Shown here: in pieces, positions 1 to 6,800 of the stretch | Layout of the letters: each line of letters begins with the position of its first letter | Numbering within the stretch: the first letter of the stretch is position 1 | Assembly: GCA_030533035.1 (NCBI GenBank) | Contig: JAUNJW010000052.1 | Location: 1-10,477 of the forward strand | Source of the DNA: Erysipelotrichaceae bacterium | GTDB lineage: Bacteria > Bacillota_I > Bacilli_A > Erysipelotrichales > Erysipelotrichaceae | Length of the DNA: 10,477 nucleotides | Direction of reading: 5' to 3' | The notes under the pieces: generated by a model | Told to the model about the DNA's origin: nothing | Database searches by the model: none | What the model saw: the letters and a program-made list of their open reading frames with translations, nothing else | Made by a program: the position numbers and the translations under genes

Positions 1-65
1 ACCCGCTGGTGATCAAACTGGTTCTGAAGCAGAAAGGTTCTGATTCTGCGGATACTGAAAATTAA
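1..65 (+). CDS. C-terminal end of an unidentified gene (partial)
   Basis: The reading frame that starts at base 3 is open to a TAA at 63-65 and encodes PLVIKLVLKQKGSDSADTEN. The first part is hydrophobic and basic, and the last nine residues are polar and acidic. That would suit the end of a membrane protein with a short cytoplasmic tail, but 20 residues are too few to name a family. A strong terminator follows 30 bases later, which supports this being a true gene end. The rest of the gene lies to the left of the window. Confidence 0.5.
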   Translation, partial: PLVIKLVLKQKGSDSADTEN

Positions 66-94
66 ATCCTGCTTCTGAAGGTGATCAGCCAATG

Positions 95-132
95 CCGGAA
101 ACCGCTTATTCAGGCGGAATCCGGTTTTTTTT
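95..132 (+). terminator. Rho-independent terminator of the upstream gene
   Basis: A stem of CCGGA (95-99) with TCCGG (120-124), continued by CCGC (102-105) with GCGG (114-117), is followed by eight T residues (125-132). It closes the transcription unit of the partial gene on the left and separates it from the aldo/keto reductase. Confidence 0.85.
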
Positions 133-172
133 ATTGATCAGGCCGGAAGGTAAATCGGTTTTACTGATTCAT

Positions 173-202
173 TTGATAAGTGAACGGGATTTTATTTGCA
201 TA
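173..202 (+). promoter_or_regulatory. Possible promoter of the aldo/keto reductase gene
   Basis: TTGATA (173-178) matches five of six bases of the -35 consensus. The -10 region 17-18 bases later (TTGCAT at 196-201 or TGCATA at 197-202) matches only weakly. Some promoter is needed here because a strong terminator lies upstream and a gene with a good ribosome binding site lies downstream. The exact position is uncertain. Confidence 0.3.
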
Positions 203-249
203 CAGGTATGGTTAAACTGTAAGTGGAAGAGTGAGAAAAGGAGGACTCC

Positions 250-1371
250 ATGGAAAAGTTTGAATTTATTAAAAAGAATTTCGGTTTCGGCTGTATGCGT
301 CTGCCGATGAAGGACGGTGAGGTCGATACGGAAGAATTCACAAAGATGGTCGATGCCTTCATTGCGAAGGGATTCAATTATTTCGACACCGCCCATGGCT
401 ATATCAGCGGCAAGAGCGAAAAGGCACTGAAAGAGTGCCTGACTTCCAGATATCCCAGAGAAAGCTATATTCTCACCGACAAGCTGACAGGAAGCTATTT
501 CAACAAAGAGGAAGAGATCCGACCCCTGTTTGAAAAACAGCTGGAAGCCTGCGGGGTTGAGTATTTTGACTTCTATCTGATGCACGCCCAGAACAGTGCC
601 ATCTTTGAGAAATACAAGAAATGCCGCGCCTATGAAACAGCCTTTGAACTGAAGAAGGAAGGCAGAGTGAAGCATGTAGGCATTTCCTTCCATGACAAGG
701 CGGCTGTCCTGGATCAGATCCTCACGGAATATCCGGATATTGAAATCGTCCAGATCCAGTTCAACTATCTGGATTATGACAGCGCATCGGTTGAGGCCCG
801 CAAAGTGTATGAAGTCTGTGAGAAACATGACAAGCCGGTTCTGGTCATGGAACCGGTCAGAGGCGGCAGTCTTGTGACTCTGCCGGCAGACGCCCAGGCC
901 ATCATCGATGAACTCGGCGGCGGTTCCAACGCGTCCTATGCAATCCGTTTTGCGGCTTCCTTCAAGAATATCCGGGTCGTTCTGTCCGGCATGTCTGATC
1001 TGGAACAGATGGAAGACAACCTTTCTTATATGTCTGATTTCAAGCCGCTGAGTGAAACTGAATTTGAAGCTCTGCGCAGAGTGTGCGATGTGTTCAATTC
1101 CAAGAATATGATCCCCTGCACATCCTGCCGCTACTGCATCGAGGAAAGCTCCTGCCCAAAGTCGATCCTGATTCCCGACATGTTCTCCAACTACAATACA
1201 AAGAAAAGCTTCGGCGGCTGGAATCCGGATTATTACTATAGCAATGTCCTGACCGTAAACAACGGCAGGGCTTCTGACTGCATCCGCTGCGGAAAGTGCG
1301 AAAGGGTATGTCCCCAGCATCTGCCCATCCGTGAGCTTCTGAAGCAGGTTGCCGCTGAATTTGAGCATTGA
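250..1371 (+). CDS. Aldo/keto reductase with C-terminal double [4Fe-4S] domain
   Basis: This 373-residue cytoplasmic oxidoreductase belongs to the aldo/keto reductase group that carries a ferredoxin-like tail. Residues 10-265 form the barrel. The usual catalytic tetrad is visible as Asp46 (in FNYFDTAHGY), Tyr51, Lys78 (in LTDKL) and His112 (in YLMHAQN). The tail holds two cysteine sets: Cys290, 293, 296 and 302 (CTSCRYC then CP), and Cys344, 347, 350 and 354 (CIRCGKCERVCP). These should bind two [4Fe-4S] clusters and pass electrons to or from the barrel, so the donor may be a ferredoxin and not only NADPH. The substrate is unknown. The start is fixed by AAGGAGG at 238-244, five bases before ATG. 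The gene stands alone between a terminator and the pyrBI leader. Family assignment is firm; physiological role is not. Confidence 0.92.
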   Translation: MEKFEFIKKNFGFGCMRLPMKDGEVDTEEFTKMVDAFIAKGFNYFDTAHGYISGKSEKALKECLTSRYPRESYILTDKLTGSYFNKEEEIRPLFEKQLEACGVEYFDFYLMHAQNSAIFEKYKKCRAYETAFELKKEGRVKHVGISFHDKAAVLDQILTEYPDIEIVQIQFNYLDYDSASVEARKVYEVCEKHDKPVLVMEPVRGGSLVTLPADAQAIIDELGGGSNASYAIRFAASFKNIRVVLSGMSDLEQMEDNLSYMSDFKPLSETEFEALRRVCDVFNSKNMIPCTSCRYCIEESSCPKSILIPDMFSNYNTKKSFGGWNPDYYYSNVLTVNNGRASDCIRCGKCERVCPQHLPIRELLKQVAAEFEH

Positions 1372-1396
1372 CAGACAAATCATTTCGGTGTTAGAT
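1368..1396 (+). promoter_or_regulatory. Candidate pyrBI promoter
   Basis: A perfect -35 box TTGACA (1368-1373) overlaps the stop codon of the aldo/keto reductase. Seventeen bases later is TTAGAT (1391-1396), and TAGATA one base on; both match the -10 consensus only at three positions. A start of transcription near 1403 would give a leader of about 150 bases before pyrB. The leader contains a small ORF and an attenuator. Read-through from the reductase gene is the alternative source of pyrBI mRNA. Confidence 0.45.
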
Positions 1397-1423
1397 ATCT
1401 TCAGTCCTTAGGATAGAGAAAAC

Positions 1424-1516
1424 ATGAAGTACATCAAGGCAGACAGACACCCGAATGATTTCATGAAAAACGTACAGGTTTTGTTATTTCAGATTTCCGT
1501 TGTGAGTCAGTCATGA
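1424..1516 (+). CDS. Possible 30-residue pyrBI leader peptide
   Basis: An ATG at 1424, ten bases after AGGA (1410-1413), opens a 30-codon frame beginning MKYIKADRHPNDFMKNVQVL. Its second half is read from a T-rich stretch (nine T in the eleven bases 1479-1489). The frame runs through the whole 5' arm of the terminator hairpin (1492-1500) and stops with TGA at 1514-1516, where the 3' arm begins. A ribosome reaching the stop would cover the 3' arm and block the hairpin. This layout matches the leader of the enteric pyrBI operon, where translation coupled to UTP-dependent pausing controls attenuation. The ribosome binding site is only moderate and the protein itself has no known relatives that I can name, so this is inference from layout. 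Confidence 0.45.
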   Translation: MKYIKADRHPNDFMKNVQVLLFQISVVSQS

Positions 1517-1531
1517 CGGAAATCTTTTTTT
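1492..1531 (+). terminator. Attenuator terminator in the pyrBI leader
   Basis: A perfect nine-base stem, GATTTCCGT (1492-1500) with ACGGAAATC (1516-1524), encloses a 15-base loop and is followed by seven T residues (1525-1531). Only nine bases separate the last T from the pyrB ribosome binding site, so no promoter fits between them. Any pyrBI mRNA must therefore read through this hairpin, which makes it a regulatory attenuator and not just the end of the reductase gene. I see no PyrR binding-loop sequence in the leader. Confidence 0.8.
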
Positions 1532-1555
1532 GAACAGTTGGAGGAGAAGGAACTT

Positions 1556-2479
1556 ATGCGAAGCATCATTGACATTCTGGACCTTTCCGTTGAGGAACTC
1601 GACGAACTGATCCAGACCGCGCAGGACATCATCGCTCACCCGGACAGATATTCCGGGGCATGCCATGGCAAAAAGCTGGCCACCCTGTTTTTTGAGCCGA
1701 GCACCAGGACAAGGCTGAGCTTCGAAGCGGCCATGTATGAACTCGGCGGAAATGTTCTCGGTTTCTCGGAAGCCCAGAGCTCATCGGCAGCCAAGGGTGA
1801 AAGCGTGGCTGACACTGTCAAGACAGTCAGCTGCTACGCCGACATCATTGCCATGCGCCACCCCAAGGAAGGCGCGCCGCTGGTGGCTTCCAGAGCTGCC
1901 TCTGTACCGGTGATCAATGCCGGCGACGGCGGCCACAACCACCCGACCCAGACCCTGGCGGACCTGCTGACGATCTACCGGGAAAAAGGAACCTTCGAAA
2001 ATCTGACCATCGGCGTGTGCGGCGACCTGAAATTCGGCCGTACCGTCCATTCCCTGATCAATGCCATGTCCCGCTACAAGGGACTGAAAATGGTTCTGAT
2101 TTCCCCGGAAGAACTCAAGGTGCCCAGCTATGTCAAAAAGGATGTTCTGAAAAAGCAGGGGATCCCCTACGTGCAGACAACCGATCTGGAAGGCGCGATG
2201 CCTGAGCTTGACGTCCTGTATATGACAAGAGTGCAGAGAGAACGTTTCTTCAATGAAGAAGATTATCTCAGACTCAAGGACAGCTATATCCTGACACCGG
2301 AAAAAATGAAGAACGCCGGAAAAGACATGATTGTCATGCATCCGCTGCCGCGTGTCAACGAAATCAGTGTCGCCATCGATGATGACCCGAGGGCCTGCTA
2401 CTTCAAGCAGGTGCTCAACGGCAAATACATGAGAATGGCGCTTATGCTCAAACTGCTCAAGGAGGCCGGAAGAATATGA
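1556..2479 (+). CDS. pyrB: Aspartate carbamoyltransferase, catalytic chain
   Basis: The enzyme joins carbamoyl phosphate and L-aspartate to N-carbamoyl-L-aspartate, the first committed step of pyrimidine synthesis. The 307-residue length is typical. The carbamoyl phosphate loop is STRTR (49-53), the mobile Lys80 is in SAAKGES, His129 is in HNHPTQT, Arg162 is in FGRT, the aspartate-binding segment is TRVQRER (224-230), and HPLPR (262-266) is present. All key residues are intact. ATG 1556 is chosen because GGAGGAGAAGG (1540-1550) lies just before it; an in-frame TTG at 1538 would overlap this site and lacks one of its own. The stop overlaps the pyrI start by four bases (ATGA), so the two chains are probably translated in a coupled way. 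Regulation is probably by the leader attenuator and by PyrI. Confidence 0.97.
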   Translation: MRSIIDILDLSVEELDELIQTAQDIIAHPDRYSGACHGKKLATLFFEPSTRTRLSFEAAMYELGGNVLGFSEAQSSSAAKGESVADTVKTVSCYADIIAMRHPKEGAPLVASRAASVPVINAGDGGHNHPTQTLADLLTIYREKGTFENLTIGVCGDLKFGRTVHSLINAMSRYKGLKMVLISPEELKVPSYVKKDVLKKQGIPYVQTTDLEGAMPELDVLYMTRVQRERFFNEEDYLRLKDSYILTPEKMKNAGKDMIVMHPLPRVNEISVAIDDDPRACYFKQVLNGKYMRMALMLKLLKEAGRI

Positions 2480-2895
2480 ATATCGACTCAATCCAGAACG
2501 GAATCGTCATTGACCACATCAGTGCCGGCAACGGCATGAAGCTCTATGAGCTGCTTGACCTCAACAGCCTCGACTGCTCCGTCGCCCTGTTAAGAAATGT
2601 CTCCTCCAGCAAACTCGGCCGCAAGGACATCATCAAGATTGACAAGGAATTCGACCTCAATCTGGATCTGGTCGGCTTTGTGGATCCCCAGGCTACCGTC
2701 GTCATGATCAAAAACGGCGAAATCGTGGAAAAGAAAAAGCTGGATCTGCCGAAGACGCTGATCAATGTCCTCCGCTGCAAAAATCCCCGCTGCATCACAA
2801 CAACCGAGCAGGAGATCGTCCACGAGTTCCGTCTGACCGACAGGGAAAACAGAATCTACCGCTGCGCCTACTGCGAAACAAAAGCGAATCTCTAG
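2476..2895 (+). CDS. pyrI: Aspartate carbamoyltransferase, regulatory chain
   Basis: The 139-residue zinc-binding chain docks on PyrB trimers and carries the nucleotide effector site, giving a feedback-controlled holoenzyme. The N-terminal half (about 1-95) is the allosteric domain, with the GMKLYELL and [12 protein letters not shown] segments usual for the family. The C-terminal zinc domain shows Cys101, Cys106, Cys130 and Cys133 (CX4C and CX2C). The protein is shorter than the 153-residue E. coli chain mainly at the N terminus. The ribosome binding site AAGGAGG (2459-2465) lies inside the end of pyrB, ten bases before ATG. A separate PyrI occurs in enteric bacteria, archaea and some anaerobic Bacillota, but not in Bacillus. 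Confidence 0.96.
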   Translation: MNIDSIQNGIVIDHISAGNGMKLYELLDLNSLDCSVALLRNVSSSKLGRKDIIKIDKEFDLNLDLVGFVDPQATVVMIKNGEIVEKKKLDLPKTLINVLRCKNPRCITTTEQEIVHEFRLTDRENRIYRCAYCETKANL

Positions 2896-2906
2896 GAAAT
2901 TCAATC

Positions 2907-2934
2907 AGATGGTACTGAATAGGATCATCTTTTT
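2907..2934 (+). terminator. Weak terminator after pyrI
   Basis: AGATGGT (2907-2913) pairs with ATCATCT (2924-2930), with one G-T pair, around a ten-base loop and is followed by TTTT. The stem is short, so termination may be partial and GH31 could receive some transcripts from pyrBI. The rest of the gap to 2997 holds a good but unused AAGGAGG (2949-2955) with no start codon at the right distance, and a possible -10 box TAAAAT (2965-2970) without a convincing -35 box. Confidence 0.4.
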
Positions 2935-2997
2935 CGTAGTATTCTTTTAAGGAGGAAACAGATTTAAAATCATCATTCTGAATAAGCGGAGGCGGAT

Positions 2998-4977
2998 ATG
3001 TTTATCAGCGAAAACAATGTTCTTATTGTAAAACACCAGTACGAAACACTGCGGATTGAAGGCTGGGGCAGGAATGCCCTCAGGGTCAGAAGCACGCTGT
3101 ATCCCTCATTCACAGACCATGACTGGGCCCTGAGTGAGAAAGTGTCTTCTCCTGAAACAAGGGTCGAAATCAGTGAAAAGACAGCTGTCATCACCAACGG
3201 CAGGCTTTCCGCCCGGGTCAATCCCCAGGGCGTCATAGCCTTTTATAAAGACGGAGAACTTCTTTTAAGAGAATACTTCCGCAATTATGAAGGCACGCTC
3301 ACAAAGGAAAGCAGATGTCTCAAATACATAAACAGGGAATATACCCCGTATATCGGCGGCGACTACCGGATTGTCCAGATATTTGATTCTGATCCCCATG
3401 AGAAGATTTTCGGCATGGGCCAGTACCAGCAGGCCAACACGGATCTCAAGGGCTGTATCCTGGATCTTGAACAGCGCAATTCCCAGGTGACTGTGCCGTT
3501 TATGATCTCCTCAAAAGGCTACGGATTCTTATGGAACAATCCCTCCGTGGGCAGGGCTTCCTTCGGCATGAATATCACCGAGTTCACAGCGGAAGCGGTA
3601 AAGCAGCTGGATTACTGGCTGACCGCGGCGGATACACCGAAAGAACTGATCGAAAACTATACCGCCGTCAGCGGCCGGGCGCCTCAATTCCCGGAAGACA
3701 TGATGGGCTTATGGCAGTGCAAGCTGCGCTACCGCACCCAGCAGGAAGTTCTGGAAACCGCCCGTGCCTGCAAAGAACACAATGTGCCCGTTGATGTGAT
3801 CGTCATCGATTTCTTCCACTGGCCCTATCAGGGCGACTGGCGCTTTGATGAAACATACTGGCCGGATCCCAAAGCCATGGTGGATGAGCTTCACGGGATG
3901 GGAATCAAGGTGTGTGTTTCCGTCTGGCCTTCGGTTGACAAGAAGAGTGAAAACTTCGCTGAAATGTATGAAAGAGGTCTTCTGATCAGAACCGAAAGGG
4001 GCGGGGCGCAGACATATGACTATCAGGGCGACTGTGTTGAGATTGACGTCACCAATCCGGAAGCTTCTGATTATCTGTATCAGAAAGTGAAGAAGAATTA
4101 TCTCGATCTTGGCATAGACATGGTCTGGCTGGACAACGCCGAGCCTGACTTTGTCAAATATGACTTTGACCATTACCGATATCACATCGGACCGGCACTT
4201 TCCTGTTCCGCAATTTATCCGCAGTATTACAGCCGTGCGATCTATGACAATCAGGTCAGGGACGGAAAAGAAAAGCCGGTCAACCTGTTAAGGTCCGGCT
4301 GGGCTGGTTCGCAGAAATACGGCAATGTGATCTGGTCGGGCGATGTGCCGAGCACCTTCGAGTCCTTCCGTGACCAGCTGCAGTGCGGCATCAACATGGG
4401 CCTGGCCGGGATTCCCTGGTGGACAACCGATATCGGCGGCTTCATGACGGATGACTGCAATGACCCCAGATTCCATCAGCTTCTGATCAGATGGTATGAA
4501 TTCGCTGTCTTCACCGCAGTGCTGCGCATGCACGGTGAAAGAGGACCGATTGACATCAAACCGCTGGATGACAGGGACTTCGGCGGCGGCTATCTTCATA
4601 CCGGCCATTCCAACGAGCTGTGGAGCTATGGGGAGGAGAACTTCCGGATCATGCGGAAATATCTAGATCTCCGTCTTTCCATGCATGACTACATCGCGTC
4701 TCTTTACAGAGAGGCTTCAGAAAACGGTTCACCGCTGTTAAGGGCCATGTTCTATGAATTCCCGGACGATGAAAAGTGCTGGAATCTGTATGACCAGTAC
4801 ATGTTCGGTCCTGAATATCTCGTCGCTCCCATCCTGTATGAGGATACATTTGAAAGAGATGTCTACCTGCCGGCCGGCAGATGGGAAGACATCAGGGACC
4901 ATAAGATATACGAAGGACAGCAGACAGTTCACGCTGAAGCGCCGATTGACTCCATCCCGGTCTTCAGAAAGATTTAA
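2998..4977 (+). CDS. Glycoside hydrolase family 31, intracellular alpha-glycosidase
   Basis: This 659-residue enzyme should remove terminal alpha-linked glucose or xylose with retention of configuration. Residues 1-230 form the beta-sandwich domain, 231-560 the catalytic barrel and 565-659 the C-terminal sheet domains. The nucleophile is Asp379 in WLDNAEPD. The acid/base is Asp449 in WSGD, after the family signature RSGWAGSQKYG (432-442). VSVWPS (308-312), PWWTTDIGGF (473-482) and LRMHGE (509-514) add to the active site. There is no signal peptide, so it acts on imported oligosaccharides. GGAGG (2988-2992) sets the ATG at 2998. No transporter is next to it, so the substrate cannot be read from context; alpha-glucosidase and alpha-xylosidase are both possible. 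Confidence 0.93.
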   Translation: MFISENNVLIVKHQYETLRIEGWGRNALRVRSTLYPSFTDHDWALSEKVSSPETRVEISEKTAVITNGRLSARVNPQGVIAFYKDGELLLREYFRNYEGTLTKESRCLKYINREYTPYIGGDYRIVQIFDSDPHEKIFGMGQYQQANTDLKGCILDLEQRNSQVTVPFMISSKGYGFLWNNPSVGRASFGMNITEFTAEAVKQLDYWLTAADTPKELIENYTAVSGRAPQFPEDMMGLWQCKLRYRTQQEVLETARACKEHNVPVDVIVIDFFHWPYQGDWRFDETYWPDPKAMVDELHGMGIKVCVSVWPSVDKKSENFAEMYERGLLIRTERGGAQTYDYQGDCVEIDVTNPEASDYLYQKVKKNYLDLGIDMVWLDNAEPDFVKYDFDHYRYHIGPALSCSAIYPQYYSRAIYDNQVRDGKEKPVNLLRSGWAGSQKYGNVIWSGDVPSTFESFRDQLQCGINMGLAGIPWWTTDIGGFMTDDCNDPRFHQLLIRWYEFAVFTAVLRMHGERGPIDIKPLDDRDFGGGYLHTGHSNELWSYGEENFRIMRKYLDLRLSMHDYIASLYREASENGSPLLRAMFYEFPDDEKCWNLYDQYMFGPEYLVAPILYEDTFERDVYLPAGRWEDIRDHKIYEGQQTVHAEAPIDSIPVFRKI

Positions 4978-5002
4978 ACAGCTGAACGCCTGAAAGAAAA
5001 TG

Positions 5003-5046
5003 AAAGCAGTGCCCGCACAGATGAGTGCGTGAAGCACTGCTTTTTT
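5003..5046. terminator. Two-way terminator between converging genes
   Basis: GCAGTGC (5006-5012) pairs with GCACTGC (5034-5040), and an inner stem pairs CGCAC (5014-5018) with GTGCG (5025-5029). Six T residues (5041-5046) follow on the plus strand. On the minus strand the bases after the stem read TTTCATTTTCTTTC, also T-rich. The hairpin can stop GH31 transcripts coming from the left and galE-operon transcripts coming from the right. The sixth T is also the last base of the leftward gene's stop codon. Confidence 0.85.
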
Positions 5047-5651
5047 CAGCTGATATAGCTCTGCCAGTATTCACGGCCGTTTTCCAGAAGCGAACAGTAT
5101 ACATCAATCACTGTATCCCGGAAGGCGGCGCATTCCTCTTCGAGATTGAAACGGGAAGGGATGATCCGGGTGACGTTGTCAATTTCCCGGGCAATACGGA
5201 TGGCTGTTTTCGCATCATTCATCGGAATCAGCCCGAAGGCGGCTGTCCGGTAAGAATGGGATTCACAGCAGATGATCAGGTATTTCCTGGCAAAATCACG
5301 CCATTCGCGGATCAGTTCATCACTCCTCTCAAAATCAAGGATACAGAGCCGGCTCAGGTTTTCCCGAAGTTCTCTTTCCTTTGATTTCCGGTTGAGAAAG
5401 GAAATCCGGTCATTCTCACAGATTCTGATCATCATCCAGGCGCGGATGAACTGATCGGTTTCCTGTTTTCCCCTGACAGACAGTCTTCTGTCCAGAATGG
5501 ATTTTCTTCTCAGATCGCTTTCTGATTCAGGGTGTTCAAGGAGATACTGATCAAGATATGCTTTTCTCTGAATCAGGCTGTCCTCTTCGTAATAAGAGGC
5601 CGGCCAGTTTTCATATATATCTGCTTTCGGCGTTTCGTTTTTTGCGAGCAT
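5046..5651 (-). CDS. Uncharacterised 201-residue charged helical protein
   Basis: I do not recognise this protein. It begins MLAKNETPKADIYENWPASY and is rich in Arg, Glu, Asp and Ile, with long stretches that should be helical (about 23-60, 64-130 and 144-162). There is no signal peptide or membrane segment. Four of its five cysteines are spread out (80 region, 103, 174, 186) and two are adjacent at 128-129 (IICCESH), without a clear metal-binding pattern. Its ATG is six bases after the galE stop. No strong ribosome binding site precedes it (AATCCGG at best), so its translation is probably coupled to galE. It is the last gene of that unit and ends in the shared terminator. The frame is long, has normal codon use and fits the operon, so a real gene is likely. 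A role with GalE is only suggested by position. Confidence 0.75.
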   Translation of the reverse strand: MLAKNETPKADIYENWPASYYEEDSLIQRKAYLDQYLLEHPESESDLRRKSILDRRLSVRGKQETDQFIRAWMMIRICENDRISFLNRKSKERELRENLSRLCILDFERSDELIREWRDFARKYLIICCESHSYRTAAFGLIPMNDAKTAIRIAREIDNVTRIIPSRFNLEEECAAFRDTVIDVYCSLLENGREYWQSYIS

Positions 5652-5657
5652 ACCGGA

Positions 5658-6674
5658 TTATTCAGCGTAGCCGTCCGGATTCTGCGACTGCCATCTCCAG
5701 GCGTCACGGCACATGTCTTCCAGGTTCTTTTCCGCTTTCCAGCCGAGAACTTCCAGGGCTTTGGAAGGATCGGAATAACATGTGGCGATGTCGCCCGGAC
5801 GTCTCGGGTCAATCACATACGGCAGTTCCTTGCCGCATGCTTCGGAGAAGGCCTTGATGATGTCAAGAACACTGTATCCTGTGCCTGTGCCGAGGTTGAA
5901 GATGTTGACGCCGTCCAGCTTTTCCATTCCTTCGATCGCCTTGACATGGCCTTTGGCCAGGTCGACGACGTGGATGTAGTCACGGACACCGGTTCCGTCC
6001 GGTGTGTCATAGTCATTGCCGAAGACATGAACCTTTTCCAGCTTGCCGGAAGCGACCTGGGCCACATAGGGAAGCAGGTTGTTCGGAATGCCTTTGGGGT
6101 CTTCGCCGATGAGGCCGCTCTCATGGGCACCGATCGGGGTGAAGTATCTTAACAGCATGACAGTCCAGTCAGTGTCAGCTTTCCAGATGTCGGTCAGGAT
6201 TCTTTCCTGCATCGACTTGGTTTCGCCATAAGGGTTGGTTGTGATGCCCTTGGGGCATTCTTCTGTGATCGGGATGAAGGCCGGATCGCCGTAAACCGTC
6301 GCGGAAGAGGAGAAGACGATTTTCTTGCAGCCGTGGCTGCGCATGACGTCTGTCAGGATGAGGGTGGATACCAGGTTGTTGTAATAATACTCAATCGGCT
6401 TTCTGGTGGATTCGCCGACAGCCTTGTAGCCGGCGAAATGAATGACGGCATCGATGCTTTCTTTTTCGAAGAGGGCATTCAGCGCTTCTCTGTCGCAGAT
6501 GTCGATTTCATAGAACTTCGGCCTTGTGCCGGTGATCTTTTCAATCCGGTCGATGACCATGGCTTTTGAATTATAGAGGTTGTCAGCGACGATAACGTCA
6601 TATCCGCTGTTGATCAGTTCAACGCATGTGTGGCTGCCGATAAAGCCGGCGCCGCCGGTAACAAGAATACTCAT
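5658..6674 (-). CDS. galE: UDP-glucose 4-epimerase
   Basis: The enzyme interconverts UDP-glucose and UDP-galactose in the Leloir pathway and for surface polysaccharides, using tightly bound NAD. The 338-residue length matches E. coli GalE. The NAD-binding loop GGAGFIGSH (7-15) opens the Rossmann fold. The catalytic set is Ser124 (in FSSSATVYG), Tyr149 and Lys153 (NPYGETK). RDYIHVVDLA (231-240) and NLGTGTGYSVLD (260-271) are family hallmarks. The residue that gates the sugar site, Tyr299 in E. coli, aligns with Cys299 here (DIATCYSD), which predicts that UDP-GlcNAc and UDP-GalNAc are accepted too. AAGGAGT (complement of 6682-6688) precedes the ATG. It heads a leftward unit with the uncharacterised gene and diverges from the RpiR-type regulator. 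Confidence 0.97.
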   Translation of the reverse strand: MSILVTGGAGFIGSHTCVELINSGYDVIVADNLYNSKAMVIDRIEKITGTRPKFYEIDICDREALNALFEKESIDAVIHFAGYKAVGESTRKPIEYYYNNLVSTLILTDVMRSHGCKKIVFSSSATVYGDPAFIPITEECPKGITTNPYGETKSMQERILTDIWKADTDWTVMLLRYFTPIGAHESGLIGEDPKGIPNNLLPYVAQVASGKLEKVHVFGNDYDTPDGTGVRDYIHVVDLAKGHVKAIEGMEKLDGVNIFNLGTGTGYSVLDIIKAFSEACGKELPYVIDPRRPGDIATCYSDPSKALEVLGWKAEKNLEDMCRDAWRWQSQNPDGYAE

Positions 6675-6705
6675 ATTGCGAACTCCTTTTTTCTTTTACG
6701 GCTTT

Positions 6706-6714
6706 ATGATAACA
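6706..6714 (-). promoter_or_regulatory. galE extended -10 promoter element
   Basis: On the minus strand TGTTATCAT is an extended -10 box (TGn followed by TATCAT, five of six consensus bases). Transcription would start near 6699 and give a leader of about 25 bases with the galE ribosome binding site. The -35 region is poor, as is common with extended -10 promoters. ACCC (6714-6717) and GGGT (6725-6728) form a small inverted repeat overlapping its upstream edge, a possible but weak operator. Confidence 0.5.
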
Positions 6715-6784
6715 CCCCGAAACAGGGTAAACATTGTTTTCTTTTTCTTTTATGCAGAATGATTGTATGAATTTGTGAATTTTT

Positions 6785-6796
6785 TAAGTATACTTA
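6785..6796 (+). promoter_or_regulatory. -10 box of the RpiR-type gene inside a 12-base palindrome
   Basis: TATACT (6789-6794) is a -10 box that matches five of six consensus bases. It sits inside the perfect palindrome TAAGTATACTTA (6785-6796). A protein bound to the palindrome would block the promoter, so it may be an operator, perhaps for the regulator itself. With standard spacing the first transcribed base is 6801, the A of the start codon. No clear -35 box is seen at the proper distance. Confidence 0.5.
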
Positions 6797-6800
6797 TCTC

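Noticed and set aside
169..1383. 404-residue open frame on the minus strand across the aldo/keto reductase
   Set aside because: It is a shadow of a gene whose plus-strand product has a full catalytic tetrad and cluster cysteines; the minus product has no recognisable domain or ribosome binding site.
1401..1423. AGTCCTTAGGAT in the pyrBI leader as a PyrR binding loop
   Set aside because: It shares only AGTCC with the PyrR loop consensus; the conserved GAGAGG part and the supporting stem are missing.
1459..1468. TTTCATGAAA palindrome in the pyrBI leader as an operator
   Set aside because: At ten bases it is easily found by chance and lies inside the candidate leader ORF; at most it could help polymerase pausing.
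1538..1555. TTG 1538 as the pyrB start
   Set aside because: It overlaps the ribosome binding site that serves ATG 1556, has no site of its own, and would add six non-conserved residues.
2949..2975. AAGGAGG at 2949-2955 as the start of a small gene before GH31
   Set aside because: No ATG, GTG or TTG follows within a usable distance; the in-frame codons meet a stop at once.
5532..6152. 206-residue plus-strand frame opposite galE and its partner gene
   Set aside because: It crosses the boundary of two well-supported minus-strand genes and shows no domain.
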